This document shows, piece by piece, positions 15,661 to 23,580 of a stretch of 64,000 bases of DNA (the first letter of the stretch is position 1; each line of letters starts with the position of its first letter). The notes beneath the pieces were generated by a model. It was not told the DNA's origin and did not search any database. It saw only the letters and a list, made by a program, of their open reading frames with translations. Made by a program: the position numbers and the translations under genes. The stretch is from Methylocystis iwaonis (lineage in GTDB: Bacteria; Pseudomonadota; Alphaproteobacteria; Rhizobiales; Beijerinckiaceae), in contig NZ_AP027142.1 in the NCBI RefSeq assembly GCF_027925385.1, positions 2,842,501 to 2,906,500 of the forward strand, written 5' to 3'.

Positions 15661-16818
15661 ATGGACGCTCTCGACCGCGCAATCGACATGACCGCAAGGC
15701 TCGTGGCTTTCGACACCGAAAGCTCGAAGTCGAACCTGCCGCTGATTGATTTTGTCGAGGCCTATCTACGCGAACAGGGCGTGCCCTTCGCGCGCGCGCC
15801 CAACGCCGTTGGCGACAAGGCCGCCATCTTCGCCACCATCGGCCCCATGGCGCCGGGGGGCGTGCTGCTCTCAGGCCATACGGACGTCGTGCCCGTCGAA
15901 GGCCAGGAATGGAGCTTCGATCCTTTCACGCTGCGGCGCGACGGCGGGCGTCTCTATGGGCGCGGCGCGGTGGATATGAAGGGCTTCGGCGCCGTCGCTC
16001 TGGCGATGATCCCGGAATTCAAGAAGGCGGCGCTGGCGCGCCCCATCCATATTCTCTTGAGCTACGACGAGGAGACGACCTGCCTCGGCCCGCTGGACAT
16101 GATCGCGCGGCTCGGCGTCGATCTCCCGCGCCCCAACGCCGTCATCGTCGGCGAGCCGACCTCCATGGAGGTCGCCGACGCGCATAAGAGCGTCACGACT
16201 TTTACGACCCACGTGCGCGGTTTCGAGATCCACTCGGCCAATCTGCATCGGGGGGTGAGCGCCGTGCATATCGCCTGCCGGCTGGTGACGGAGCTGGAGC
16301 GAATCTCGGAGGAGCTGCGCGTCGAAGGCGACCCCTCGGGCCGTTTCGATCCACCCTACTCCACCATCCATGTCGGCTTCATCAAGGGCGGCACGGCCCG
16401 CAACATCGTCGCCAAGGATTGCGAATTCCACTGGGAGTTTCGCGGCCTGCCGGGCGCCGCGCCGACGCTGGCGCGCGATCGGCTCGAAGCCTATGCCGAC
16501 GGCCTGCGCAAAACGGTATTCGCGGCTTTCCCCCAATGCGGGATCGACACTGACACGCTGGTGAAGGTGCCGGGTTTGGCGCCCCAGCCGGGCTCGGCCG
16601 CCGAGACTCTGGCGCTGCGCCTTGCGCGCCGCAACAACACGATCGCCGTGCCCTATGCGACCGAGGCCGGCCATTTCCAGAAGGCGGGCGTCCCGACCGT
16701 CGTCTGCGGGCCGGGCCGCATCGATCAGGCCCACCAGCCCGACGAATATGTCGACATTTCCGAGTTGGCCGCCTGCGTCGACTTCATGCGCGCCCTGGCG
16801 CGGGAACTGGAAACGTAG
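15661..16818 (+). CDS. argE: Acetylornithine deacetylase
   Basis: A 385-residue M20 metallopeptidase-family hydrolase that removes the acetyl group from N-acetylornithine in arginine synthesis. The metal-binding motifs are in order: SGHTDVVPVEGQEW (first His, then catalytic Asp), GRGAVDMKGFGAV (bridging Asp), DEETTCLG (catalytic Glu pair) and VGEPTSMEVADAHK. The C-terminal FQKAGVPTVVCGPG and QAHQPDEYV complete the site. Length fits ArgE; substrate choice within M20 is inferred from overall similarity. It follows apaG closely and probably shares its transcript. Confidence 0.9.
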   Translation: MDALDRAIDMTARLVAFDTESSKSNLPLIDFVEAYLREQGVPFARAPNAVGDKAAIFATIGPMAPGGVLLSGHTDVVPVEGQEWSFDPFTLRRDGGRLYGRGAVDMKGFGAVALAMIPEFKKAALARPIHILLSYDEETTCLGPLDMIARLGVDLPRPNAVIVGEPTSMEVADAHKSVTTFTTHVRGFEIHSANLHRGVSAVHIACRLVTELERISEELRVEGDPSGRFDPPYSTIHVGFIKGGTARNIVAKDCEFHWEFRGLPGAAPTLARDRLEAYADGLRKTVFAAFPQCGIDTDTLVKVPGLAPQPGSAAETLALRLARRNNTIAVPYATEAGHFQKAGVPTVVCGPGRIDQAHQPDEYVDISELAACVDFMRALARELET

Positions 16819-16895
16819 TTTCCAAACAGTCAAAGACGAAAAGCGCGCGCGACCAAAGTCCCGGCCGCGCGCCCCAAAGCGTCGCAAACGACCTT

Positions 16896-17213
16896 TTAGC
16901 AGGCCCAAACCCAGCGGCCATACCACCAGCGCCAGCACGGACCGCGATAGCCGTAGCCGCCATAATAAGGCCGGCGCCAGCCATAGCCATAGCCGCCGCC
17001 ATGCCACCCATAGCCGCCGCCATGCCAGCCGGGGCCGCCATGCCAGCCGTGTCCTCCCCAGCCACCGCCATGACCCCAGCCGCCGCCGTGGCCCCAACCA
17101 CCGCCACCGTGGCCCCAGCCGCCGCCGCCGTGACCCCAGCCGCCCGCGAACGCGGCATTTGGCGACGCGAGAAGGCCGGCCGCCACGACCAAACAGGATA
17201 ACTTCTTGAGCAT
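16896..17213 (-). CDS. Secreted Gly/His/Trp/Tyr-rich repeat protein
   Basis: A 105-residue protein with a clear signal peptide (MLKKLSCLVVAAGLLASPNA then AFA). The mature part is almost entirely Gly, His, Trp and Tyr: four copies of a GWGHGG unit, then GHGWHGG and GGYGWHGGG units, and a C-terminal GPCWRWWYGRWVWAC with two cysteines. The ATG at 17213 follows GGAGA; the longer frame is not signal-like. Such proteins are common in this order and resemble sulfur-globule-type or glycine-rich envelope proteins, with no known enzyme activity. About eight evenly spaced histidines could bind metal; that is an inference. Confidence 0.75.
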   Translation of the reverse strand: MLKKLSCLVVAAGLLASPNAAFAGGWGHGGGGWGHGGGGWGHGGGWGHGGGWGGHGWHGGPGWHGGGYGWHGGGYGYGWRRPYYGGYGYRGPCWRWWYGRWVWAC

Positions 17214-17379
17214 GGACGATTCTCCGAAGTCTTGTTTCCGCCTCAGGGAAGCATGTGGAGCGTCCGCTTTGGCGCCTGAACCATGGGTGAACGCGCGCCA
17301 TGGCCCCGCTGTTCCGCTTGGCAAGCAAACAGCCCTGCGCCGCAGAACCGGCAATTGCCTCGCGAAGCGGCATCCGGCA

Positions 17380-17407
17380 TTGCTTTCGTAAGTCGAGCGG
17401 CTATAGT
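17380..17407 (+). promoter_or_regulatory. Promoter of the yajC-secDF operon
   Basis: TTGCTT (17380-17385), a 16-bp spacer and TATAGT (17402-17407) form a reasonable housekeeping promoter about 68 bp upstream of yajC. No other candidate stands out in the 262-bp gap after the divergent repeat-protein gene. Confidence 0.45.
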
Positions 17408-17475
17408 CCGCGCCCGTTCAGACGCCCGCCCGACGCCTTCAAGACGCGCGTCGCGCCTACGATAGAGACGCTGCG

Positions 17476-17985
17476 ATGAAACTGATCACGGACGCCATGG
17501 CGCAAACCGAACAGCCGGCGGCTCCCGCCCAAACGGCTCCCGCGCCGGCCGCCCCGACGCCCTCCCCCGCCCCGAGCGCGCCCGCGACGCAGACGAGCGT
17601 CGGCGCTGCTGGCGGCGCCGACGCCAACCAGCCGCCGTCGATTCCCGATATGATGGCCCAGCTCGTTCCCATCTTCGTGGTGATGGGCATTGTCTATATT
17701 CTCGTCATCCGGCCGCGCGCGCGCCGCGAGAAGACGGAGCAGGAGTCGCTGCGCAATGTCCGCCGCGGCGACGTGATCGTCACGACCGGCGGCCTCGTCG
17801 GCAAAGTGACCAAAGCGATCGACGACAATGAGATCGAACTCGAGATCGCCGCCAACACCCGCATCCGCCTCATTCGCACGGCGATCGCCAGCGTCCGCGC
17901 CAAGGGCGAACCTGTGAAGGATACCCCGGCGCCGGCGCCCGCCAAGGCGGCCAAGCCTGCTCCCGAGACCAAGGCCAAGCCGTAA
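17476..17985 (+). CDS. yajC: Preprotein translocase subunit YajC
   Basis: A 169-residue form of YajC, the small accessory subunit that joins SecD and SecF at the Sec translocon. One membrane helix is at about residues 61-80 (QLVPIFVVMGIVYILVIRP), followed by the conserved VRRGDVIVTTGGLVGKV segment. It is longer than the usual 110 residues because of an Ala/Pro-rich N-terminal stretch of about 55 residues and a Lys/Ala/Pro tail; both are low-complexity. It is the first gene of yajC-secD-secF. Confidence 0.95.
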   Translation: MKLITDAMAQTEQPAAPAQTAPAPAAPTPSPAPSAPATQTSVGAAGGADANQPPSIPDMMAQLVPIFVVMGIVYILVIRPRARREKTEQESLRNVRRGDVIVTTGGLVGKVTKAIDDNEIELEIAANTRIRLIRTAIASVRAKGEPVKDTPAPAPAKAAKPAPETKAKP

Positions 17986-18028
17986 CACGCCTCCCCGCGC
18001 GCCGACCCTCTGACGAAATAGCGACACG

Positions 18029-19618
18029 ATGCTGCGATTCTCGACCTGGAAATTCCTCGCCATCGTGGCGATGACTCTCGCCGCCGTCCTGGTGACGGTC
18101 CCGAGCATGTTGTCGCCATCGACTTACGAGGCGCTCGCGGCGCGGCTGCCGTCATGGCTCATGCCGCCGACCATCGTGCTCGGCCTCGATCTGCAGGGCG
18201 GCTCGCATGTGATGCTGGAGGTCGACCAATCCGACCTCCTGAGCACGCAGATCAAGAATCTGCGCGACGACGTGCGCCGCATTCTGCGCGAGGAGAAGGT
18301 GGCGATCACCGGCGGCATCGGCGCAACGGCGCGCGGCGTGCAGCTTCGCGTCCCGGACGCCGCCGATCGCGAGAAAATCCTGCCGCGCCTGCGCCAATTG
18401 CGCAATAGCTTCAGCGCCAATGTCGGCGGCCAGTCGCCGCTCGACGTCGACGCCACGCCGGAAGGCCTCGTCCGCATCACCGTCACCGACACGGGCCTGC
18501 GCGACAAGTCGCGCAAGGCGGTCGAGCAGTCGATCGAGGTCATCCGCCGCCGCGTCGACGCGCTCGGCACGCGCGAGCCGTCGATCCAGCGTCAGGGCGA
18601 CGATCGCGTTCTCGTGCAGGTGCCGGGCCTTCAGGACCCGCAGACCCTGAAGGACATTCTCGGCCAGACCGCTAAACTCGAGTTCCGCCTCGTCGCCGAG
18701 CCGGGCCAAAACCCGGCCGAGGTCGAGGAGCTGGAGCAGGTCGACGAGCAAGGCAAGCTGCCGATCGAGAAGCAGATCATGGTGCAGGGCGAAGATTTGA
18801 CCGACGCCCAGCCCGGCTTCGACCAGCAGCGCAGCGGCGAGCCGGTCGTGAACTTCCGCTTCAACATCCGCGGCGCGCAGAAATTCGGCGACGTCACCTC
18901 CAAGAACGTCGGCCGCCTCTTCGCGATCGTGCTCGACAACAAAGTGATCTCGGCGCCGCGCATTCTGACGCCGATCACCGGCGGCTCCGGCCAGATTTCC
19001 GGCCGCTTCACCGTTGAGCAGGCGAACAATCTCGCGATTCTATTGCGCGCCGGCGCTCTGCCCGCGAAGCTCAACATCGTCGAGGAGCGCACCGTCGGCC
19101 CCGGCCTCGGCCAGGACTCGATCGACGCCGGCAAGCGCGCCGCCTTCGTCGGCGCCGGTCTCGTCGTCTTCTATATGCTCATCACCTACGGCGTGTTCGG
19201 CGTCTTCGCCAATCTGGCGCTGTTCGTCCACATCGCCTTCATCTTCGCCGGCCTCGTGCTGCTCGGCTCGACGCTGACGCTGCCCGGTATCGCCGGCATC
19301 GTGCTGACGATCGGTATGGCGGTCGACTCCAACGTGCTGATCTATGAGCGCATTCGCGAAGAAAACCACGCGGGCCGCTCGATCCTGGCCTCGCTCGACG
19401 CCGGCTTCAACCGCGCCTTCGCGACCATCGTCGACTCCAACGTCACCATGGGCGTCGCGGCGCTGATCCTTTACTTCCTGGGCTCGGGCCCGGTGCGCGG
19501 CTTCGCCGTGTCGCTGGGGCTCGGCATTCTGACCACCATCGTCACCGCCGTGACCATGACCCGCATGATGATCGCGGTCTGGTATCACTATGCGCGCCCG
19601 ACCAAGCTGCCGATCTAA
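18029..19618 (+). CDS. secD: Protein translocase subunit SecD
   Basis: A 529-residue inner-membrane protein of the RND superfamily that, with SecF, uses the proton gradient to pull exported proteins into the periplasm. An N-terminal membrane helix is followed by VLGLDLQGGSHVMLEVD, the large periplasmic P1 domain, then five membrane helices containing GMAVDSNVLIYERIREE, the conserved D-x-N-V-L-I-x-E-R motif. Length is normal for alphaproteobacteria, which have a shorter P1 than E. coli. It starts 43 bp after yajC and ends 15 bp before secF. Confidence 0.97.
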   Translation: MLRFSTWKFLAIVAMTLAAVLVTVPSMLSPSTYEALAARLPSWLMPPTIVLGLDLQGGSHVMLEVDQSDLLSTQIKNLRDDVRRILREEKVAITGGIGATARGVQLRVPDAADREKILPRLRQLRNSFSANVGGQSPLDVDATPEGLVRITVTDTGLRDKSRKAVEQSIEVIRRRVDALGTREPSIQRQGDDRVLVQVPGLQDPQTLKDILGQTAKLEFRLVAEPGQNPAEVEELEQVDEQGKLPIEKQIMVQGEDLTDAQPGFDQQRSGEPVVNFRFNIRGAQKFGDVTSKNVGRLFAIVLDNKVISAPRILTPITGGSGQISGRFTVEQANNLAILLRAGALPAKLNIVEERTVGPGLGQDSIDAGKRAAFVGAGLVVFYMLITYGVFGVFANLALFVHIAFIFAGLVLLGSTLTLPGIAGIVLTIGMAVDSNVLIYERIREENHAGRSILASLDAGFNRAFATIVDSNVTMGVAALILYFLGSGPVRGFAVSLGLGILTTIVTAVTMTRMMIAVWYHYARPTKLPI

Positions 19619-19633
19619 GAGGCGAAAAGACCG

Positions 19634-20722
19634 ATGAAACTCCTGCGCCTCGCTCCGGAGAATACGAAATTCCCCTTCATGCGCTTCCGGCGCGTGAGCT
19701 ATCCCTTCTCGGCCGTATTGTCGCTGGTCGCCGTCGCGCTCTTCATCTTCAAGGGCATGAATTTCGGCATCGATTTCGCGGGCGGCACAGTCATCGAGCT
19801 GCGCGCCAAATCGGGCTTCGCGGAAGTCGCGACGCTGCGCGGCCTCGGCGAAAACCTGAAGCTCGGCGACATCGAAGTGCAGGCTTTCGGCAATCAGGCC
19901 GACGCCACGCTGCGTTTCGGCCTGCAGCCCGGCGGCGACAAGGCGCAGCAGGAAGCCGTCGAGAAGGTCCGCGGCGCGGTCGAGACTCAATATGACGTGC
20001 GCCGCGTCGAAGTGGTCGGCCCCCGCGTGTCGAACGAGCTGGTGCAATCGGGCACGCTGGGCGTCGTCATCTCGATCCTCGCAGTGCTGACCTACCTCTG
20101 GTTCCGCTTCGAATGGCAGTTCGCCATCGGCGCCGTCATCGCGACGATGCACGACCTTCTGCTCACGGTCGGCTTCTTCTCGATCACCCAGCTCGAATTC
20201 AACACCACTTCGATCGCCGCCATTCTCACGATCGTCGGCTATTCGCTGAACGAAACGGTCGTCGTGCTCGACCGTATCCGCGAGAATATGCGCAAGTATA
20301 AGAAACTGGCGACGGCGCAGATGGTCGATATGTCGATCAACGCCGTGCTGCCGCGCACCATCATGACCGCGACGACGGTCATGCTCGCCCTCATCGCGCT
20401 CGTCGTCTTCGGTGGCCAGGTCATCCGCTCCTTCTCGCTGGCGATGATCTGGGGCATTTTCGTCGCGACCTATTCGTCGATCTTCATCTGCTCGCCCATG
20501 CTGATCTATCTCGGCCTGCGTAACGAGGACGTCGCGCGCCCGGCCGAGGAAAAGGCCGAGGCCGAAGCAGGGACGGAAATCGAATATCACGGGTCGTCGG
20601 ACGCCTACGCCGCCTCGATGTCGGACGACATCGGCGACACGCCCGTGCCCGTCGCGCCGAAGCGCCCTGCCCCCAAGGCGGCGGCGAAGCCGAAGTCGAG
20701 CGCGCGCCGCCGGCCGAAGTAA
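19634..20722 (+). CDS. secF: Protein translocase subunit SecF
   Basis: A 362-residue partner of SecD. Visible features are the first membrane helix followed by GMNFGIDFAGGTVIEL, the LVQSGTLGVVISILAVLTYLWFRFEWQF helix region (given here in family terms), and GYSLNETVVVLDRIREN, the SecF version of the conserved motif. The C-terminal 60 residues are a charged Lys/Ala/Pro tail that probably stays in the cytoplasm. GAGGCGAAA serves as ribosome-binding site. Next is an Mth938-family gene, as in many alphaproteobacteria. Confidence 0.95.
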   Translation: MKLLRLAPENTKFPFMRFRRVSYPFSAVLSLVAVALFIFKGMNFGIDFAGGTVIELRAKSGFAEVATLRGLGENLKLGDIEVQAFGNQADATLRFGLQPGGDKAQQEAVEKVRGAVETQYDVRRVEVVGPRVSNELVQSGTLGVVISILAVLTYLWFRFEWQFAIGAVIATMHDLLLTVGFFSITQLEFNTTSIAAILTIVGYSLNETVVVLDRIRENMRKYKKLATAQMVDMSINAVLPRTIMTATTVMLALIALVVFGGQVIRSFSLAMIWGIFVATYSSIFICSPMLIYLGLRNEDVARPAEEKAEAEAGTEIEYHGSSDAYAASMSDDIGDTPVPVAPKRPAPKAAAKPKSSARRRPK

Positions 20723-20746
20723 GCGCTCACGCAAAAGGCGCGCATC

Positions 20747-21121
20747 ATGACCGACCCGCAGGGCTATGTCCCGGGCCGCTACAAGATCGACGATTACGGC
20801 AATGGCGGCTTCCGCTTCGCCGACATGTCGCATCGCGGCTCGATCCTCGCCCTGCCCACCGGCATTCGCGCGATCACGCCAAGCGCCTGGAACGAGATCG
20901 ACGCGGCGACGATCGATCTGGCGCTGTCCGATTCGGGCGAGCTCGACCTGTTCATCGTCGGCACGGGCAAGGATCTGATGCCGCTCGCCTCGGCGCTGCG
21001 CGCCAAATTGCGCGACGCCGGAATCGGCTGCGAAACCATGGCGACGGGCGCCGCCGTGCGCACCTACAACATGCTCATCGACGAAGGCCGCCAGGTCGGC
21101 GCGCTGCTGATTGCAGTGTGA
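20747..21121 (+). CDS. Mth938-like domain protein (NDUFAF3 homologue)
   Basis: A 124-residue single-domain protein of the Mth938/DUF498 family. The stretches GGFRFADMSHRGSILALPTG, DLFIVGTGKDLMPL and ETMATGAAVRTYNMLIDEGR are the family pattern. In mitochondria the homologue NDUFAF3 helps assemble the Q-module of respiratory complex I, and its gene lies beside secD/secF in alphaproteobacteria, as here (24 bp after secF). The bacterial role is inferred from that homology. It is followed by an NDUFAF6-like gene, so two complex I assembly homologues are side by side. Confidence 0.85.
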   Translation: MTDPQGYVPGRYKIDDYGNGGFRFADMSHRGSILALPTGIRAITPSAWNEIDAATIDLALSDSGELDLFIVGTGKDLMPLASALRAKLRDAGIGCETMATGAAVRTYNMLIDEGRQVGALLIAV

Positions 21122-21172
21122 TGGGTAAGGCGCCCGGCTCGCTCCCCTGTGATCCAGAGCAACCGCTCCTGA

Positions 21173-21231
21173 GCGCGCCTGAAGGCGCGCGGTCCGGAGG
21201 CGCCCGATGGACCGCGCGCCTTCAGGCGCGC
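21173..21231. repeat. Paired 23-bp hairpin repeat (locus A), units head to head
   Basis: The first unit, GCGCGCCTGAAGGCGCGC followed by GGTCC, is at 21173-21195. The reverse unit, GGACC then GCGCGCCTTCAGGCGCGC, is at 21209-21231. A 13-bp spacer between them carries GGAGG and the start codon of the next gene (ATG at 21207). Confidence 0.85.
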
Positions 21232-22055
21232 AAGCATTCCGCCTCATCGTGACCGCCGCCCCCGACCACTACGCCCTCTGCGAGGCGGCGCTGCGCGAGC
21301 GCGACCGGGATCTCTGGCTCGCGAGCCTCTTCGCGCCGCCGGCTGCGCGCAAACATATCCACGCCATCTACGCCTATGCGCTCGAGGCCGCCGAGGTGCG
21401 CACGAAAGTCTCGCAGCCTCTGCTCGGCGAGATGCGGCTGCGCTGGTGGACCGACGCGCTCTCGAATGACGTTTCCGAGGGAACCCGCGCCCACCCGATC
21501 GCCGACGCGCTGATCGACACGATCGAGCGCTTCGCTTTGCCGCGCGAGGAGTTGATCGCGCTCGCCGACGCCCATGTCGCCGATCTCTACGACGATCAAA
21601 TGCCGGACATGGCGACCCTCGAAACCTATGCCCGCACGACCGCCGCCGGCCCCATCCGCTGGGCGGCGCGCATTCTCGGCGCGCCGGACTCTCCGGCTTT
21701 CGACGACGCCGGCATGGCGCTGGGCATCGCCCGCGTGCTGCGCCTCCCCTCGGGCGCCCTACTCCCGGCCGATCTGCTGGCGCGCCATGGCGCCGACATT
21801 CACGCTAACACCCCCGCCCTGCGCGCGGCCCTTTCGGAGCTGCGCGACAAGGCGCAAACCCACTATGACGCGGCGCGCCGCGCAGCGGGCGCACTGCCCA
21901 AGGGCCGAGAGGCTTTGCTGGCGGCCGCGACGGTTCCGGCCTATCTGGCGCGGGTCGGCGCCGCGGATTACGATCCGCTCCGGGGAATGAGCGACATCTC
22001 GCCGCTGCGGCGGCAATGGCGGATTTGGCGCGCCTCTCGTGGCGTCGGCCTTTGA
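21207..22055 (+). CDS. Squalene/phytoene synthase-like protein, NDUFAF6 type, without catalytic aspartates
   Basis: A 282-residue all-alpha protein of the phytoene synthase superfamily. Active members carry two D-x-x-x-D motifs that hold the Mg-diphosphate; here the matching places read RKHIHAIYAYALEAAEVRTKV and GIARVLRLPSGALLPADLL, with no aspartate pair. That is the state of NDUFAF6, a complex I assembly factor, rather than of a carotenoid or hopanoid enzyme. It follows the NDUFAF3-like gene. The ATG and its GGAGG lie inside a repeat, so the first ten or so residues (DRAPSGAQAF) are repeat-derived; a GTG at 21249 is the alternative start but lacks a binding site. Confidence 0.8.
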   Translation: MDRAPSGAQAFRLIVTAAPDHYALCEAALRERDRDLWLASLFAPPAARKHIHAIYAYALEAAEVRTKVSQPLLGEMRLRWWTDALSNDVSEGTRAHPIADALIDTIERFALPREELIALADAHVADLYDDQMPDMATLETYARTTAAGPIRWAARILGAPDSPAFDDAGMALGIARVLRLPSGALLPADLLARHGADIHANTPALRAALSELRDKAQTHYDAARRAAGALPKGREALLAAATVPAYLARVGAADYDPLRGMSDISPLRRQWRIWRASRGVGL

Positions 22056-22085
22056 CAAGCGCCGCCCGGCGCCGGAAAAAGAAGC

Positions 22086-23420
22086 ATGAAACCCGACGTC
22101 TATGACGAAGATAGCCGACGCCTGCGCGTCGGCACGCTGATTTTCCTGCGCTGGATCGCCATTCTCGGCCAGAGCATCGCCTGTCTCTTCGTTTATTTGG
22201 TTCTCAACTTCGAATTTCCCGTCGGGCTCTGCTTCGTCTTCATCGTCGCCTCCGCGACGCTCAATTTCGGATTGCGTTTCGGCACGTCCGGCACGTTCCG
22301 CCTGAGCGATCTCGAAGCCGTGGTGCTGCTCTGCTACGACCTCGTGCAGCTCAGCTTCCTGCTCTATCTCACCGGCGGCGTGACCAACCCCTTCGTCATG
22401 CTGCTGCTCGCGCCCGTGACGATCTCGGCCGTCTCGCTGCCGCGCAATCTCACGCTTTTCCTCGGCATCGTCATGCTCGCCGCGGCGACCTTCCTCTGCG
22501 TCGAATTCGAGCCCTTGCCCTGGTACGAGGACGAGCAGCTCAAATTCCCGCTGCTCTACCGCGCCAGCATTTGGTCGTCCCTCGCGCTGTCGGCGGCCTT
22601 CATCGCGCTCTATGCCGCACGCGTCTCCGATGAAAGCCGGCTGCTCGCCACGGCGCTTGCGGCGACCGAATTGGTGCTGGAGCGCGAGCAGCATCTCTCC
22701 CAGCTCGACGGGCTCGCCGCGGCCGCTGCGCATGAGCTCGGCACGCCCCTCGCCACGATTACCCTCATCACACGCGAATTGCAGAAGTCCTCCGCCAATT
22801 GCCCGGCGGAAGGCTTGAAGGACGATCTCGATCTCCTTGCGCAGGAGGCCGCGCGTTGCCGCGAGATCCTCGGCAAGCTGGCCTCGCTCGGCGCCGATCA
22901 GGGAACCATGATGAACGTGCTCTCCATCGACACGCTCATCGAGGAGGTTGTCGAGCCCCAACGCGAATTCGGCGTGAAGCTCGAAATCTCGAAGCGCAGC
23001 AACGGCTCGACCCCGTCCCCGGCGCTGGCGCGCAATCCCGGCCTTCTCTACGGTCTCGGCAATCTCGTGGAAAACGCCATCGATTTCGCCCAATCACGCG
23101 TGCGAATCGACGCCTGGTGGTCGCGCGACCTGGTGACCATTTCCATCGAGGACGATGGCCCGGGATTTACGCCAGCCATCCTCGATCGCCTCGGCGATCC
23201 TTACCTGCGCGGCCGGCCGACCGACCGCCGCACCAAGAACGACAGCCAGTCGGGCTTGGGGCTCGGCCTCTTTATCGCCAAGACCTTACTCGAACGCTCC
23301 GGCGCAACAGTGGAGGCCTATAATGTTTCGCCGCCCCGCACCGGCGCCATCGTCAAGGTCACCTGGCCTCGCGCCTTGCTTGAAATACCGGCCGCAAAGC
23401 TGAAGTCGACAGACGCCTAG
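22086..23420 (+). CDS. regB: Redox sensor histidine kinase RegB/ActS/PrrB
   Basis: A 444-residue sensor kinase with about six membrane helices in the first 180 residues. The quinone-sensing heptapeptide GGVTNPF is at residues 97-103. The H-box AAAAHELGTPLAT has phospho-acceptor His216, and the redox-active cysteine matches Cys258 in AARCREIL. The HATPase part has LGNLVENAIDFA, DDGPGF and GLGLGLFIAKTLLER. In this group RegB/RegA adjusts respiration, hydrogen, nitrogen and carbon metabolism to oxygen. It lies 30 bp after the NDUFAF6-like gene and 160 bp before regA. Confidence 0.95.
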   Translation: MKPDVYDEDSRRLRVGTLIFLRWIAILGQSIACLFVYLVLNFEFPVGLCFVFIVASATLNFGLRFGTSGTFRLSDLEAVVLLCYDLVQLSFLLYLTGGVTNPFVMLLLAPVTISAVSLPRNLTLFLGIVMLAAATFLCVEFEPLPWYEDEQLKFPLLYRASIWSSLALSAAFIALYAARVSDESRLLATALAATELVLEREQHLSQLDGLAAAAAHELGTPLATITLITRELQKSSANCPAEGLKDDLDLLAQEAARCREILGKLASLGADQGTMMNVLSIDTLIEEVVEPQREFGVKLEISKRSNGSTPSPALARNPGLLYGLGNLVENAIDFAQSRVRIDAWWSRDLVTISIEDDGPGFTPAILDRLGDPYLRGRPTDRRTKNDSQSGLGLGLFIAKTLLERSGATVEAYNVSPPRTGAIVKVTWPRALLEIPAAKLKSTDA

Positions 23421-23454
23421 AATATCCGCCGCGCTCTCCGATTGGGCGTCGCGG

Positions 23455-23485
23455 CGTAATTTTTTGACGCCTCGAAAAAATTACG
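23455..23485. promoter_or_regulatory. A/T-rich inverted repeat after regB, possible terminator
   Basis: CGTAATTTTTT and AAAAAATTACG enclose a 9-nt loop (GACGCCTCG), 34 bp after the regB stop. The stem is mostly A-T, so it would make a weak hairpin; it may instead be a protein site between regB and regA. Confidence 0.4.
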
Positions 23486-23495
23486 TGTCTTTTTG

Positions 23496-23533
23496 ATTTT
23501 ACGACTGCTGCGCCAGAGTCGACGTCGTAAAAT
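23496..23533. promoter_or_regulatory. Ten-bp inverted repeat upstream of regA
   Basis: ATTTTACGAC (23496-23505) and GTCGTAAAAT (23524-23533) are perfect complements separated by 18 bp. The spacing, close to two helical turns centre to centre, suits a dimeric regulator. A TTGACA occurs 16 bp later (23550-23555) but is too close to the regA start to be its -35 box with a normal leader. Confidence 0.45.
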
Positions 23534-23580
23534 CCTTGTTGTAGTCTACTTGACAAAAATCACTCTGGGGGGCTCGGGGC

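Noticed and set aside
19040..21247. A 735-codon open frame on the minus strand opposite secD, secF and the Mth938-like gene
   Set aside because: It is the antisense of well-supported genes; the translation is a run of Arg/Asp/Glu/His without any domain, as expected from GC-rich third positions.
21207..22055. Phytoene or squalene synthase for carotenoid or hopanoid synthesis
   Set aside because: Both Asp motifs for diphosphate binding are missing and no isoprenoid gene is adjacent; NDUFAF6 type fits better.
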